Below, one piece after another: positions 1-7,155 of a stretch of DNA of 13,035 bases; position 1 is the stretch's first letter, and every line of letters starts with the position of its first letter. The notes beneath the pieces were generated by a model that ran no database searches, had not been told where the DNA came from, and saw only the letters and a list, made by a program, of their open reading frames with translations. This DNA comes from Cyclobacteriaceae bacterium (GTDB lineage Bacteria > Bacteroidota > Bacteroidia > Cytophagales > Cyclobacteriaceae). The position numbers and the translations under genes were made by a program. The stretch is taken from assembly GCA_009885605.1 (NCBI GenBank), contig VFKK01000299.1, positions 1 through 13,035 on the forward strand. Direction: 5' to 3'.

Positions 1-811
1 CCAAAGCTTCAAATTTATTTGGGGCGGTAATGAAAGAATGACCGGAAAGGTCGGCTATTTTCTGTGCGACCAATTCAGAATATCCGGCCGGAGTATTCAA
101 TCCTGTTCCTACTGCAGTTCCTCCAAGTGCCAACTCGGAAAGATGCGAAAGCGTATTTTTCAAAGCTCTTAAACCGTGATCCAACTGAGCCACATAGCCG
201 CTGAATTCCTGCCCAAGTGTAAGCGGAGTGGCATCCATGAAGTGAGTACGACCAATTTTAACTACACTTTTGAAAGCTTCTGCTTTGGAGTGAAGCGTGT
301 CTCTCAATTTCTGAACCCCCGGAATCGTCGTTTCCACTACCATTTGGTAAGCCGCAACATGCATTGCTGTCGGATAGGTATCATTGGAAGATTGGGACTT
401 GTTTACATCGTCATTTGGGTGGATTTTTTTCTTTTCATCCTCCAAAGACCCTCCGAGCAAAACGTGAGCACGGTAAGCGATTACCTCGTTTGCATTCATA
501 TTTGATTGGGTTCCGGATCCTGTCTGCCAGATTACTAGCGGAAACTGGTCATCATGCTGTCCGGCAAGAATTTCATCGCAGACTTTGGCGATTATTTCTG
601 CCTTGTCTTTTGCAAGTACTCCCAACTCAGCATTGGTAAATGCTGCGGCTTTTTTCAAAATGGCAAAAGCCCGGATAATCTCAATCGGCATTCGATTTTT
701 CTCACCACCGATCCTGAAGTTATTGATAGATCGTTGGGTTTGTGCGCCCCAGTATTTGTCAGCAGGCACCTCAACAGGCCCCATGGTGTCTTTTTCGATT
801 CGGATACTCAT
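1..811 (-). CDS. fumC: Fumarate hydratase class II (fumarase C), 3' part cut by window edge
   Basis: It interconverts fumarate and L-malate in the TCA cycle and is a cytoplasmic, iron-independent homotetramer. The minus-strand frame opens with ATG at 809-811 (MSIRIEKDTMGPVEVP) and stays open for 270 codons to the window edge, out of a usual length near 465, so roughly the last 40% lies outside. Visible family motifs are GSGTQSNMNANEV, SSNDTYPTAMH and GRTHFMDATPLTLGQ; the last carries the T189-H190 pair of the substrate pocket. The SS loop with the catalytic serine (GSSxMPGKxNP) lies beyond the edge and cannot be checked. The N-terminal KDTMGPVEVPADKYWGAQTQR block separates it from aspartase and argininosuccinate lyase, although aspartase is the nearest relative. 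The 75-bp gap to the preceding gene suggests its own transcription, but I found no convincing promoter. Confidence 0.95.
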   Translation of the reverse strand, partial: MSIRIEKDTMGPVEVPADKYWGAQTQRSINNFRIGGEKNRMPIEIIRAFAILKKAAAFTNAELGVLAKDKAEIIAKVCDEILAGQHDDQFPLVIWQTGSGTQSNMNANEVIAYRAHVLLGGSLEDEKKKIHPNDDVNKSQSSNDTYPTAMHVAAYQMVVETTIPGVQKLRDTLHSKAEAFKSVVKIGRTHFMDATPLTLGQEFSGYVAQLDHGLRALKNTLSHLSELALGGTAVGTGLNTPAGYSELVAQKIADLSGHSFITAPNKFEAL

Positions 812-886
812 GTCGATTGGTTTATTGTTTGATTTTGCATGCGCTAAATTAAGTGCAAAAGCTTTTTTTCCCTAGAAAGCTGAAGT

Positions 887-1372
887 TTAATCCTTCAACT
901 GAAAACTAATGAAATTGTAGAATATTCCCCGTGAGGATTTTACTTGTCTATGAAAGAAAAACAAGGCGAGAAAATAATTGAAAATGGCAAGGCCGAGGCA
1001 AATACCTCCATAGAAATATTGGGCAGTCACGCCAAAATAATACCCCGAAAATGCCAGCAGGATGACAGACCAGAAGGCCAGAAAAAAAATCGCCCCCGGA
1101 AATAAACGATACTTCAAAAAAATAATACTTCCCCTCGGAGTCTCTTCCACCTTCCCCTGAAGCATGGGCAGAAACGTATCTCCCTTCTGAATTGCTTTTG
1201 AAATGCTGAATCCCCTTTGACCCACCATTCCATAAAAAAGCAACTTCGAGTCGCCCATAGTTCGTTTATCCAGATAATTGACTTCTGCCGTCACTCTGCT
1301 CAGATGTCCCAACACCTCTTTTTTGGAAAGAGCGCTCACAAAGGTTTCGGTATGGAAGGGAACAAGATTCAA
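887..1372 (-). CDS. Two-TM membrane protein of unknown function, TTG start
   Basis: I do not recognise a named family. The 161-residue product has a soluble N-terminal part (about 1-88) and two hydrophobic segments at about 91-112 and 118-141, followed by a short basic tail (HRQVKSSRG). The middle part, with an FxISKxI...FLPMLQGKVEET...G pattern leading into the first TM, resembles uncharacterised small bacterial proteins with a beta-rich 'FLPxIxG' module before two helices; this is from memory and gives no function. The start is TTG at 1370-1372, 6 bp after the ridA stop. No ATG appears before codon 39, and starting there would remove part of the soluble module, so TTG is preferred but not certain. 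The spacing to ridA and the shared strand suggest it is the last gene of a mazG-ridA operon. Confidence 0.7.
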   Translation of the reverse strand: MNLVPFHTETFVSALSKKEVLGHLSRVTAEVNYLDKRTMGDSKLLFYGMVGQRGFSISKAIQKGDTFLPMLQGKVEETPRGSIIFLKYRLFPGAIFFLAFWSVILLAFSGYYFGVTAQYFYGGICLGLAIFNYFLALFFFHRQVKSSRGIFYNFISFQLKD

Positions 1373-1378
1373 GATCTT

Positions 1379-1756
1379 TTATTTTACTGCGATACAGGAA
1401 ATTTCCACATTCACATTTTTTGGAAGCTTACTTACTTCAACTGTTTCTCTGGCTGGAGGATTTAATTTAAAATATTGCCCATAGGCTTCATTGATAGTAG
1501 CAAACTGGCCCATGTCTTTGATGAAGATGGTGCATTTCACCACCTCTGAGAACGAAAAGCCTGCCGCCCTGAGAATCGCTTCCATGTTTTTCATCACAGC
1601 ATGAGTTTCTTCAGTGATGTTTTCGTTTATCAACTCGCCGGTTTCGGGATCCAGGGCGATATTTCCTGAGACATAAAGTGTGTTGCCTGCCAAAACTGCT
1701 TGAGAATAAGGTCCAATCGGAGCTGGTGCTTCAGGCGTGAAAATGATTTTATTCAT
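1379..1756 (-). CDS. ridA: RidA family reactive enamine/imine deaminase
   Basis: RidA hydrolyses 2-aminoacrylate and related enamine/imine intermediates released by PLP enzymes, protecting those enzymes in the cytoplasm. The 125-residue length is that of the family, and the chorismate-mutase-like fold motifs are all present: IGPYSQAV near residue 14 with Y17, SGNIALDPETGEL at 30-42, NMEAILRAAG, DMGQFATINEAYGQYF, PPARETVEV with R103, and VEIS with E118. By family knowledge Y17, the arginine (Arg105 in E. coli) and the glutamate line the active site, so activity is likely. The usual GQIPLDP is GNIALDP here, a mild change. It lies 57 bp after mazG and 6 bp before the membrane-protein gene on the same strand, so co-transcription is probable. 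No Shine-Dalgarno box precedes the ATG, as is usual in Bacteroidota. Confidence 0.93.
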   Translation of the reverse strand: MNKIIFTPEAPAPIGPYSQAVLAGNTLYVSGNIALDPETGELINENITEETHAVMKNMEAILRAAGFSFSEVVKCTIFIKDMGQFATINEAYGQYFKLNPPARETVEVSKLPKNVNVEISCIAVK

Positions 1757-1813
1757 TGGTTTTATTTGTTACTGGTTAACAGGATATTACCTGTGACTTA
1801 CTTCTTGAAAAGA

Positions 1814-2614
1814 CTACAATTTTTTCGCTTCATTCCAATACACATCCATCTCTGCAAGGGTCATCTCACCTAGACTTTTCCCGGATTCTTTGGCAGAGTT
1901 TTCAAGATATCGAAACCGTTTTATGAATTTTAAATTGGTTCTTTCCAGCGCTTCTTCAGGATTGATCTCAATAAATCTGGCGTAATTGATCAAGGAAAAA
2001 AGTAAATCTCCGAATTCTGCCGTTGCTTTTTCTTTATCTATTTGTGTATCCGAGGCAGCATTAAATTCATCTTTGAACTCCTGCATTTCCTCTTCCACTT
2101 TTTCCCAAACCTGCTGCTTTTCTTCCCAGTCAAACCCCACTCCACGTGCTTTTTCCTGGATTCGCATGGCCTTGATCAAGGCAGGCAGCGATTTAGGAAC
2201 GCCCCCAAGAACAGAGGAATTTCCATTTTCGCTTAGCTTGATCTTTTCCCAGTTTTGCTTCACTGTTTCCTCATCTTCTGCAATTGCATCCCCATAGATA
2301 TGAGGATGTCTCCTGATGAGTTTTTCACTAAGAGAATTAATCATCGATGTGATATCAAAGTTGCCTTCTTCGGATCCGATTTTGGCATAAAACACGATGT
2401 GGAGCAGAATATCCCCAAGTTCTTTCTTAATCTCATCCGGGTTGCCTTCCAAAATCGCATCTGAAAGCTCGAAGGTTTCCTCGATGGTCAGATGCCTCAA
2501 ACTTTCTGTGGTTTGCTTTTTGTCCCAGGGACACTGAGCGCGGAGCTCATCCATGATAGTAAGCAAGCGATCAAAAGAGGCTAATTGCTCAGCCCGGGAA
2601 CTCAAATTAGACAT
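1814..2614 (-). CDS. mazG: Nucleoside triphosphate pyrophosphohydrolase MazG
   Basis: MazG hydrolyses canonical and aberrant NTPs/dNTPs to the monophosphate and pyrophosphate. The 266-residue product has the two tandem MazG domains of the full-length housekeeping form (E. coli MazG is 263). The N-terminal domain shows CPWDKKQTTESLRHL at 28-42, an EExxE metal site at E45-E49 and ExxD at E65-D68, then FYAKIGSEEGNFD and RRHPHIYG. The C-terminal domain shows VGFDW at 159-163, EExxE at E175-E179, ExxD at E200-D203, and FIKRFRYLE. By family knowledge the C-terminal site is the principal NTPase. The ATG is at 2612-2614, and a 71-bp divergent region separates it from the plus-strand cysteine-rich gene. 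It is probably the first gene of an operon with ridA, which would couple two metabolite-damage-control activities. Confidence 0.95.
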   Translation of the reverse strand: MSNLSSRAEQLASFDRLLTIMDELRAQCPWDKKQTTESLRHLTIEETFELSDAILEGNPDEIKKELGDILLHIVFYAKIGSEEGNFDITSMINSLSEKLIRRHPHIYGDAIAEDEETVKQNWEKIKLSENGNSSVLGGVPKSLPALIKAMRIQEKARGVGFDWEEKQQVWEKVEEEMQEFKDEFNAASDTQIDKEKATAEFGDLLFSLINYARFIEINPEEALERTNLKFIKRFRYLENSAKESGKSLGEMTLAEMDVYWNEAKKL

Positions 2615-2661
2615 GACTCAGGAAACTATGAATGTTATATGAACGTTTCGAAGTAAAGGTT

Positions 2662-2669
2662 TAAATTTG
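2662..2669 (+). promoter_or_regulatory. Candidate Bacteroidota -7 element (TAAATTTG)
   Basis: TAAATTTG matches the Bacteroidota -7 consensus TAnnTTTG and ends 16 bp before the ATG of the small cysteine-rich membrane protein, giving a predicted leader of about 10 nt. There is no clear TTTG -33 box about 19 bp upstream, so the call rests on one element in a short divergent region. Confidence 0.35.
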
Positions 2670-2685
2670 CGCATATTTATCCGTT

Positions 2686-2916
2686 ATGACAACTGTATTT
2701 CTAACACTAGGCTTTATTGCATTGTTCTTCATTCTAATGTCGGTAAGGCTTCTTTTCATCAAAAACGGTGAATTTAAAGGCACCTGTGCCTCCCAAAGTC
2801 CTTATCTGAATAAAGAAGGAGCAACTTGCGGATTCTGTGGGAAAACGGTAGATGCCACCAGTACCTGCGGCAATCCGGACAATGAGGTGGACAAAGTTTT
2901 GGCAAAGTTCAAGTAA
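2686..2916 (+). CDS. Small four-cysteine membrane protein, NqrM-like
   Basis: The 76-residue product has one N-terminal membrane helix (about residues 4-24, followed by R21 and K26), then a KGTC turn and a cysteine-rich tail: C34, C48, C51 and C61 in the contexts KGTC, CGFCGK and STCG. This layout (helix, basic turn, K-G-[ST]-C, then a cluster reaching four cysteines) resembles NqrM (DUF539), which helps place iron in the Cys4[Fe] centre of Na+-translocating NADH:quinone reductase. The cysteine spacing differs from the proteobacterial form, so orthology is not shown. It could also be another metal- or redox-active membrane protein. It begins 71 bp from the divergent mazG and lies 57 bp before glmM and upstream of a cysteine desulfurase gene. 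An iron or sulfur link would fit that context but is only inferred. The ATG at 2686 is the only sensible start. Confidence 0.75.
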   Translation: MTTVFLTLGFIALFFILMSVRLLFIKNGEFKGTCASQSPYLNKEGATCGFCGKTVDATSTCGNPDNEVDKVLAKFK

Positions 2917-2973
2917 CATTTTACCCTGATTTAATCTTGGGATTTTTAGTTTTTAATTTAATCAACTTAAGTA

Positions 2974-4368
2974 GTGTCGCTAATTAAATCAATCTCTGGA
3001 ATCAGAGGCACCATCGGGGGGAAATCCGGAGATGGACTTACTCCTATTGATATTGTAAAATTCACATCGGCTTACGGTGCCTGGGTCATTGCTGAAACTA
3101 ATAATCCCAAAGTAGTCATTGGCAGAGATGCCAGAATATCAGGAGAAATTGTTTCGAAACTGGTTTCTGCCACACTTCAGGGCATGGGAATTCATGTGAT
3201 CGATTTAGGTCTTAGTACAACCCCGACGGTTGAATTTGCAGTTCCGTTGGAAAATGCGGGTGGTGGAATCATCCTGACTGCCAGCCATAATCCTATCCAG
3301 TGGAATGCTTTGAAATTGCTCAATGCCAAAGGAGAATTTATCTCGGATGCAGAGGGAAAAGAGATTTTAGAGAAAGCAGACAAGGAAGACTTCACTTTTG
3401 CTGAAGTAAAAAAGCTCGGCTCTTACATCCAAATCGATGATTACATAGATCGTCATATTCAGCATGTGCTGGATTTGGAGCTTGTAGACGTTGAAGCTAT
3501 CAAGGCCAGGAATTTTAAAATTGTCGTGGACGCTGTAAACTCCACAGGAGGCATCGCCATTCCAAAGCTGCTTAGAGCACTCGGAGTGACAGAGATTGAA
3601 GAAATGTACTGCACACCGGACGGACATTTCCCCCATAACCCTGAGCCACTCCCGGAAAATCTGAGGGACATAATCCAAAAACTTGAAAAGGGAAGTTTTG
3701 ACTTGGGAATCGTTGTAGATCCGGATGTGGATCGCTTAGCATTTATCAACGAGGACGGCTCCACTTTTGGTGAAGAATATACTCTAGTTGCAGTAGCAGA
3801 TTACGTGCTTTCGAAAACTCCGGGGAATACAGTTTCGAATCTTAGTTCCACACGAGCACTCCGCGATGTAACTGAAAAAAGAGGAGGGAAATATACCTCA
3901 GCAGCTGTAGGTGAAGTAAATGTCGTCAATCAAATGAAGGCCGTCGATGCTGTAATAGGTGGAGAGGGAAATGGAGGAATTATTTATCCAACTTCACATT
4001 ATGGTCGTGACGCAATGGTAGGGGTTGGTTTGTTCCTGACTCATTTGGCAAAATTTGGAAAGACTATTTCCCGATTGAGAGCCAGCTACCCTAACTATTA
4101 TATTTCGAAAAACAAGATTGAATTGACTCCGCAAATCGATGTGGATAAAATTCTTTTGGAGATCAAAAACAAATACAAAAAGCATCCAATCAACGATATT
4201 GATGGGGTGAAAATCGATTTTGAAAAAGAGTGGGTTCATTTGAGAAAATCAAATACAGAGCCTATAATTAGAATTTATTCAGAGTCTGACTCGGAAGCGA
4301 CTGCCGAGCATTTGGCAAAAAAGATTATGCAGGACATAAAAGAAGTAGTAAATGCCTCTTTGATCTAA
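2974..4368 (+). CDS. glmM: Phosphoglucosamine mutase (alpha-D-phosphohexomutase family)
   Basis: The probable reaction is glucosamine-6-phosphate to glucosamine-1-phosphate, the step before UDP-GlcNAc for peptidoglycan and surface glycans, in the cytoplasm. The 464-residue protein has all four phosphohexomutase motifs: the phosphoserine loop TASHNP with S104, the metal loop DPDVDR at 249-254, the sugar loop GEGNGG at 330-335 and the phosphate loop RKSNTEP at 424-430. Bacterial GlmM usually has GE(M/Q)SGH in the sugar loop and PMM/PGM has GEESGH. The GEGNGG form is that of archaeal-type GlmM and, from memory, of Bacteroidota enzymes, so the substrate is probable rather than proven. The start is GTG at 2974: an in-frame TAA at 2968-2970 excludes anything upstream, and the family's N-terminal IKSISGIRGT follows at once. 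The cysteine desulfurase gene follows after 39 bp. Confidence 0.9.
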   Translation: MSLIKSISGIRGTIGGKSGDGLTPIDIVKFTSAYGAWVIAETNNPKVVIGRDARISGEIVSKLVSATLQGMGIHVIDLGLSTTPTVEFAVPLENAGGGIILTASHNPIQWNALKLLNAKGEFISDAEGKEILEKADKEDFTFAEVKKLGSYIQIDDYIDRHIQHVLDLELVDVEAIKARNFKIVVDAVNSTGGIAIPKLLRALGVTEIEEMYCTPDGHFPHNPEPLPENLRDIIQKLEKGSFDLGIVVDPDVDRLAFINEDGSTFGEEYTLVAVADYVLSKTPGNTVSNLSSTRALRDVTEKRGGKYTSAAVGEVNVVNQMKAVDAVIGGEGNGGIIYPTSHYGRDAMVGVGLFLTHLAKFGKTISRLRASYPNYYISKNKIELTPQIDVDKILLEIKNKYKKHPINDIDGVKIDFEKEWVHLRKSNTEPIIRIYSESDSEATAEHLAKKIMQDIKEVVNASLI

Positions 4369-4407
4369 AAACAGCGTCGAAAAAGAGTCAATTACCCTAG
4401 CTGAAGA

Positions 4408-5550
4408 ATGAAAGTTTATTTAGATAATGCCGCCACCACAGCCATGGATGATCGCGTGATCGATGCCATGGTTCCTTTCATGAGAACTCATTATGGAAAT
4501 CCCTCTTCCGTGCACAGCCACGGCAGAGAAGTGAGATCCGCCATCGAGAAATCAAGGAAGAAAGTAGCGGAGCTACTGAATGCGAGTCCCTCTGAAATTT
4601 TTTTTACCTCAGGAGGAACGGAGGCGGATAATACAGCAATTGTCTGCGGTATCGAAACCCATGGAATTACACATGCGATTACATCTCCCTTAGAGCACCA
4701 TGCAGTCCTGCACACCTTGGAAGTTTGTGCTGCCAAAGGATTGATTAAGTTGAGCATTTTGGACACCAATGAAAAAGGAGAAATAGACCTGAATCAGCTG
4801 GAAGAAATGCTGAAATCAAATCCAAAAAGCATGGTTTCACTGATGCATGCAAATAATGAAATCGGAAACCTCAGTGACTTGAACAAAATCGGAAACCTGA
4901 CAAAGGAATACGATGCATTTTTTCATTCCGATACCGTGCAAACCATGGGACATTATGTTCATGATTTGAAAAGTTTGTCTGTGGATGCGATTGTTGCAGG
5001 GGCTCACAAATTCCACGGCCCCAAGGGTTCTGGATTTCTTTATGTCCGGAAAGACAAAAAAATCCATCCATTCATTTATGGTGGTGCCCAAGAGAGAAAT
5101 ATGAGAGGAGGAACTGAGAATGTGATCGGGATAATCGGAACGTCAAAAGCTTTGGAAATAGCCTATGAAGACATGTCCGAACATCAACTTCATATTGAAA
5201 ACATCAAAAAATATTTTACTCAGCGCCTGTTAAATGAAATTCCTGGAGTTCAATTCAACGGACTGTCGGCTGATCTTGACAAAAGCTTGTACACGGTCCT
5301 GAGCGTAAGCCTCCCTCCTTCAGAGTCCAACAGAGGCATGCTATTATTTAACCTGGATTTGGAAGGTGTCTCAGCCTCTGGCGGATCGGCATGCAGTTCA
5401 GGCGCCACCGTTGGCTCCCATGTCCTGAGAGCGCTCAATCACACTCCTGACAGAGATGCAGTTCGGTTCTCCTTCAGTCGATTCAACACCCTCGAGGAAG
5501 TTGATTACACTGTGGGGAAATTAAAGGATTTTTACGCCGTTGAGGCATAA
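4408..5550 (+). CDS. Cysteine desulfurase, NifS/IscS class (PLP, group I-like)
   Basis: It removes sulfur from L-cysteine, leaving a persulfide on a catalytic cysteine and alanine, to supply sulfur for Fe-S clusters and tRNA thiolation. The 380-residue fold-type I PLP enzyme shows YLDNAATT at the N-terminus, FTSGGTEADN at 66-75, the E96-H97-H98 motif, D175 and Q178 in HSDTVQT, the PLP-binding K201 in AGAHKFHGPKG, RGGTEN at 233-238, and the catalytic C329 in SGGSACSSG. Its length and the ACSSG loop fit NifS/IscS rather than SufS. Whether it is the general IscS or a dedicated paralogue cannot be told here, as no iscU or iscA neighbour is visible. It follows glmM by 39 bp and ends directly at a strong hairpin terminator, so the two are likely co-transcribed. 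Confidence 0.92.
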   Translation: MKVYLDNAATTAMDDRVIDAMVPFMRTHYGNPSSVHSHGREVRSAIEKSRKKVAELLNASPSEIFFTSGGTEADNTAIVCGIETHGITHAITSPLEHHAVLHTLEVCAAKGLIKLSILDTNEKGEIDLNQLEEMLKSNPKSMVSLMHANNEIGNLSDLNKIGNLTKEYDAFFHSDTVQTMGHYVHDLKSLSVDAIVAGAHKFHGPKGSGFLYVRKDKKIHPFIYGGAQERNMRGGTENVIGIIGTSKALEIAYEDMSEHQLHIENIKKYFTQRLLNEIPGVQFNGLSADLDKSLYTVLSVSLPPSESNRGMLLFNLDLEGVSASGGSACSSGATVGSHVLRALNHTPDRDAVRFSFSRFNTLEEVDYTVGKLKDFYAVEA

Positions 5551-5587
5551 AAAGAAAAAGGAACCGCCTGGCTCCTTTTTCTTTTTT
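5551..5587. terminator. Bidirectional rho-independent terminator
   Basis: AAAGAAAAAGGA at 5551-5562 pairs perfectly with TCCTTTTTCTTT at 5573-5584. Inside is an A-C mismatch, then CC/GG closing a GCCT loop, and a T-run continues to 5587. It begins right after the cysteine desulfurase stop, and the A-run on the other strand lets it also end the convergent lipocalin-like gene. Confidence 0.88.
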
Positions 5588-5624
5588 AACTGGTTCAGAT
5601 TTTAAATTTAAAACCCTTTCCTGA

Positions 5625-6365
5625 TTATTTTCCCTTATATCCAATGGAATATGGAGTCCAAATTTCGTAAATCGGACTTCCTGTAGAGCTCATTCCACTG
5701 TGATACCATTCGCCATCGAGGACCTGAAAATCAAAACCTAAACTAGCACCAACCCGGCTATCGTCTCTGGAAAAGAAGGTGATGTTTTCCACATATTTCC
5801 CATCCACTGCAATGTAAGTCCCTCCACCGGTTCCCGAAAATTCCTTGGTCTCAGAGTTGAAAGCAATCCATTGAAATCTTCCTCCGCTTAGAATTTTTAC
5901 TGTACGACGGGCACCGGGAGTGGATCGAGATATTTTTCCTTCACGTTTTCTGCCTGTTATCACCCAGTTACCTGTCAATGCATCTTTTGAATCAGAGATT
6001 TTTTCCCAGGTTTCTACCAGCATTCCTTCATTGGTATTGGCTGATAGCACCAATTTTCCCTGAGCCCAATCCAGCTTAAAAGGTGTAGTGGTAGCAATCT
6101 GAAGGGGATTTAAAGTGAAAAAATCCAAAGTTTCCGAATATTTACCATCCTGATAGGAATATGGACCTCCGCCTGCTCCAATAAAATGGTTGTCTGAAAC
6201 ATTCTTGACACCAAATGAAAAATAATTGTCCTGATAGATTTTGATAAACTCCTGATCAGTTACGGCTTTTCCATTTTGGTTAACCAATTTCCAGGCTCCC
6301 TCCAGACTTTGTGCGTTTGCCAATCCTATTAATAGGAGTAAGGGTAAAAACAGGTATTTTTTCAT
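5625..6365 (-). CDS. Secreted protein with two tandem lipocalin-like repeats
   Basis: No named function is recognised. The 246-residue product starts with a clear Sec signal peptide (MKKYLFLPLLLLIGLANA, likely cut before Q19). The mature part is an internal duplication. Repeat 1 (about 21-122) runs from LEGAWKLV through FIGAGGGPYSYQDGKYSE and DFF to VETWEKI. Repeat 2 (about 130-238) runs from LTGNWVITG through FSGTGGGTYIAVDGKYVE and TFF to YEIWTPY. Both share a G-x-W opening, a GxGGGxYxxxDGKYxE core and an E-x-W closing strand, which is the pattern of small lipocalin-like beta-barrel domains of Bacteroidota (DUF4488-type, recalled rather than searched). A role in binding a small hydrophobic or sugar ligand in the periplasm is conceivable but unsupported. 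It is transcribed alone, divergent from the Rieske gene and convergent with the cysteine desulfurase gene. Confidence 0.85.
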   Translation of the reverse strand: MKKYLFLPLLLLIGLANAQSLEGAWKLVNQNGKAVTDQEFIKIYQDNYFSFGVKNVSDNHFIGAGGGPYSYQDGKYSETLDFFTLNPLQIATTTPFKLDWAQGKLVLSANTNEGMLVETWEKISDSKDALTGNWVITGRKREGKISRSTPGARRTVKILSGGRFQWIAFNSETKEFSGTGGGTYIAVDGKYVENITFFSRDDSRVGASLGFDFQVLDGEWYHSGMSSTGSPIYEIWTPYSIGYKGK

Positions 6366-6429
6366 ATCAATGGAATTTTATTCAACATGTTCATTAAAAT
6401 TGAATAGGAAAAATTTAAAAACCTATCAT

Positions 6430-6465
6430 TCCATTGTGATCGGCTTGCCAAAGCCGGAGAATGGA
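6430..6465. promoter_or_regulatory. Two-part inverted repeat before the Rieske gene
   Basis: CGGCTT (6441-6446) and AAGCCG (6451-6456) form a perfect 6-bp stem around GCCA. TCCATT (6430-6435) and AATGGA (6460-6465) form an outer 6-bp stem. The structure ends 12 bp before the Rieske ATG. No T-run follows on either strand, so it is not a terminator. It could be an operator or a leader hairpin. Confidence 0.45.
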
Positions 6466-6477
6466 TATTGAAAACCT

Positions 6478-6801
6478 ATGAAAAAATTTACACTCGGCAA
6501 TTCGAAAGAGGAAGTACTCAAACTTGTTCCGGAACGAGTTATTAAAAAAGTCATCTTGGGAGAAACGTCCATTGGGATTATGCGAAAAGGCGAAACCTTC
6601 CATACTTTTCATGCTTTTTGTCCACATCGAGGTGCCTCTTTGATCCAGGGAAATATAAATTCTTCCGGAGAAATTATTTGCCCCCTTCACCAGTATCGCT
6701 TTGATTTGGAGACAGGCCAAGTGAAATCCGGATACTGTGGGGATCTTACTATTTACCCTAACGAATTAAATGAAAATGGCCTGGAAATTACAATCCCTTG
6801 A
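6478..6801 (+). CDS. Stand-alone Rieske [2Fe-2S] ferredoxin
   Basis: This is a 107-residue cytoplasmic electron carrier of the Rieske ferredoxin type. The cluster ligands are C48 and H50 in CPHRGASL and C68 and H71 in CPLHQYRFDLETG, both in canonical spacing. The QYRFDLETG stretch after the second motif is the usual continuation in dioxygenase ferredoxins and NirD-like proteins. It has no signal peptide or membrane anchor, so it is not the Rieske subunit of a bc complex. No oxygenase, reductase or nitrite reductase gene lies beside it, so its partner is unknown. It starts at ATG 6478 after a two-part inverted repeat, is divergent from the lipocalin-like gene by 112 bp, and converges on csaA with a 15-bp gap. 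Confidence is high for the fold and low for the physiological partner. Confidence 0.92.
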   Translation: MKKFTLGNSKEEVLKLVPERVIKKVILGETSIGIMRKGETFHTFHAFCPHRGASLIQGNINSSGEIICPLHQYRFDLETGQVKSGYCGDLTIYPNELNENGLEITIP

Positions 6802-6816
6802 TTTTTTAAAAACAAC

Positions 6817-7155
6817 TTAGTGCAGCTTCGCACCGTTTGGAACGGGCCTCTCAACGGAAGTAAGTACAATCCCACCATTCGAAGATTCAAAACCGGTAAT
6901 CAATACCTCCGACATAAAATCTACAATTTGTCTGGGCTTCAGATTGCAAACACAGATCACCTGCTTGCCTTTTAATTCATTTGCCTCATAAAAATGAGTG
7001 ACCTGAGCCGATGATTTTTTGATTCCAATTTCTTCACCTAAATCAACCCAAATTTTATAGGCGGGTTTTCTGGCTTTCTCAAAAGGTTCTACTTTGATTA
7101 CCGTTCCAACCCTTAACTCAATTTTGTCGAAATCTTCGTAGTCAATCGTTTGCAT
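6817..7155 (-). CDS. csaA: CsaA-type tRNA-binding-domain protein
   Basis: CsaA is a small dimeric OB-fold protein described as a secretion-related chaperone in Bacillus subtilis and related to the tRNA-binding domain of methionyl-tRNA synthetase. From the ATG at 7153-7155 it is 112 residues, close to the 110 of B. subtilis CsaA, and the opening YEDFDKIELRVGTV aligns with the family start. Other landmarks are EEIGIKKSSAQVTH at 41-54, KQVICVCNLKPRQI at 64-77, MSEVLI at 81-86 and the C-terminal PVPNGAKLH. An in-frame ATG at 7183-7185 would add ten residues (MFLKIGKKSA), but they have no counterpart in the family, so the inner start is chosen. It converges with the Rieske gene and diverges from the small secreted-protein gene. 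The exact role in Bacteroidota is not established here. Confidence 0.88.
   Translation of the reverse strand: MQTIDYEDFDKIELRVGTVIKVEPFEKARKPAYKIWVDLGEEIGIKKSSAQVTHFYEANELKGKQVICVCNLKPRQIVDFMSEVLITGFESSNGGIVLTSVERPVPNGAKLH

Noticed and set aside
857..866. AAAAGCTTTT palindrome after the two-TM protein gene, as a terminator
   Set aside because: It has no loop and no G+C-rich stem. The short GAAG/CTTC pairing nearby is not followed by a T-run. It is a low-complexity A/T palindrome.
1757..1813. ACAGG-TAATAT-CCTGT hairpin (minus strand) between mazG and ridA
   Set aside because: The stem is only 5 bp with no T-run, so it does not look like a terminator, and there is not enough evidence to call a regulatory element.
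6471..6480. AACCTATG leader shared by the Rieske gene and the SUMF1-like gene as a special translation signal
   Set aside because: It occurs only twice in the window, is not complementary to the 16S rRNA 3' end, and other genes here lack it, so chance is the likeliest explanation.
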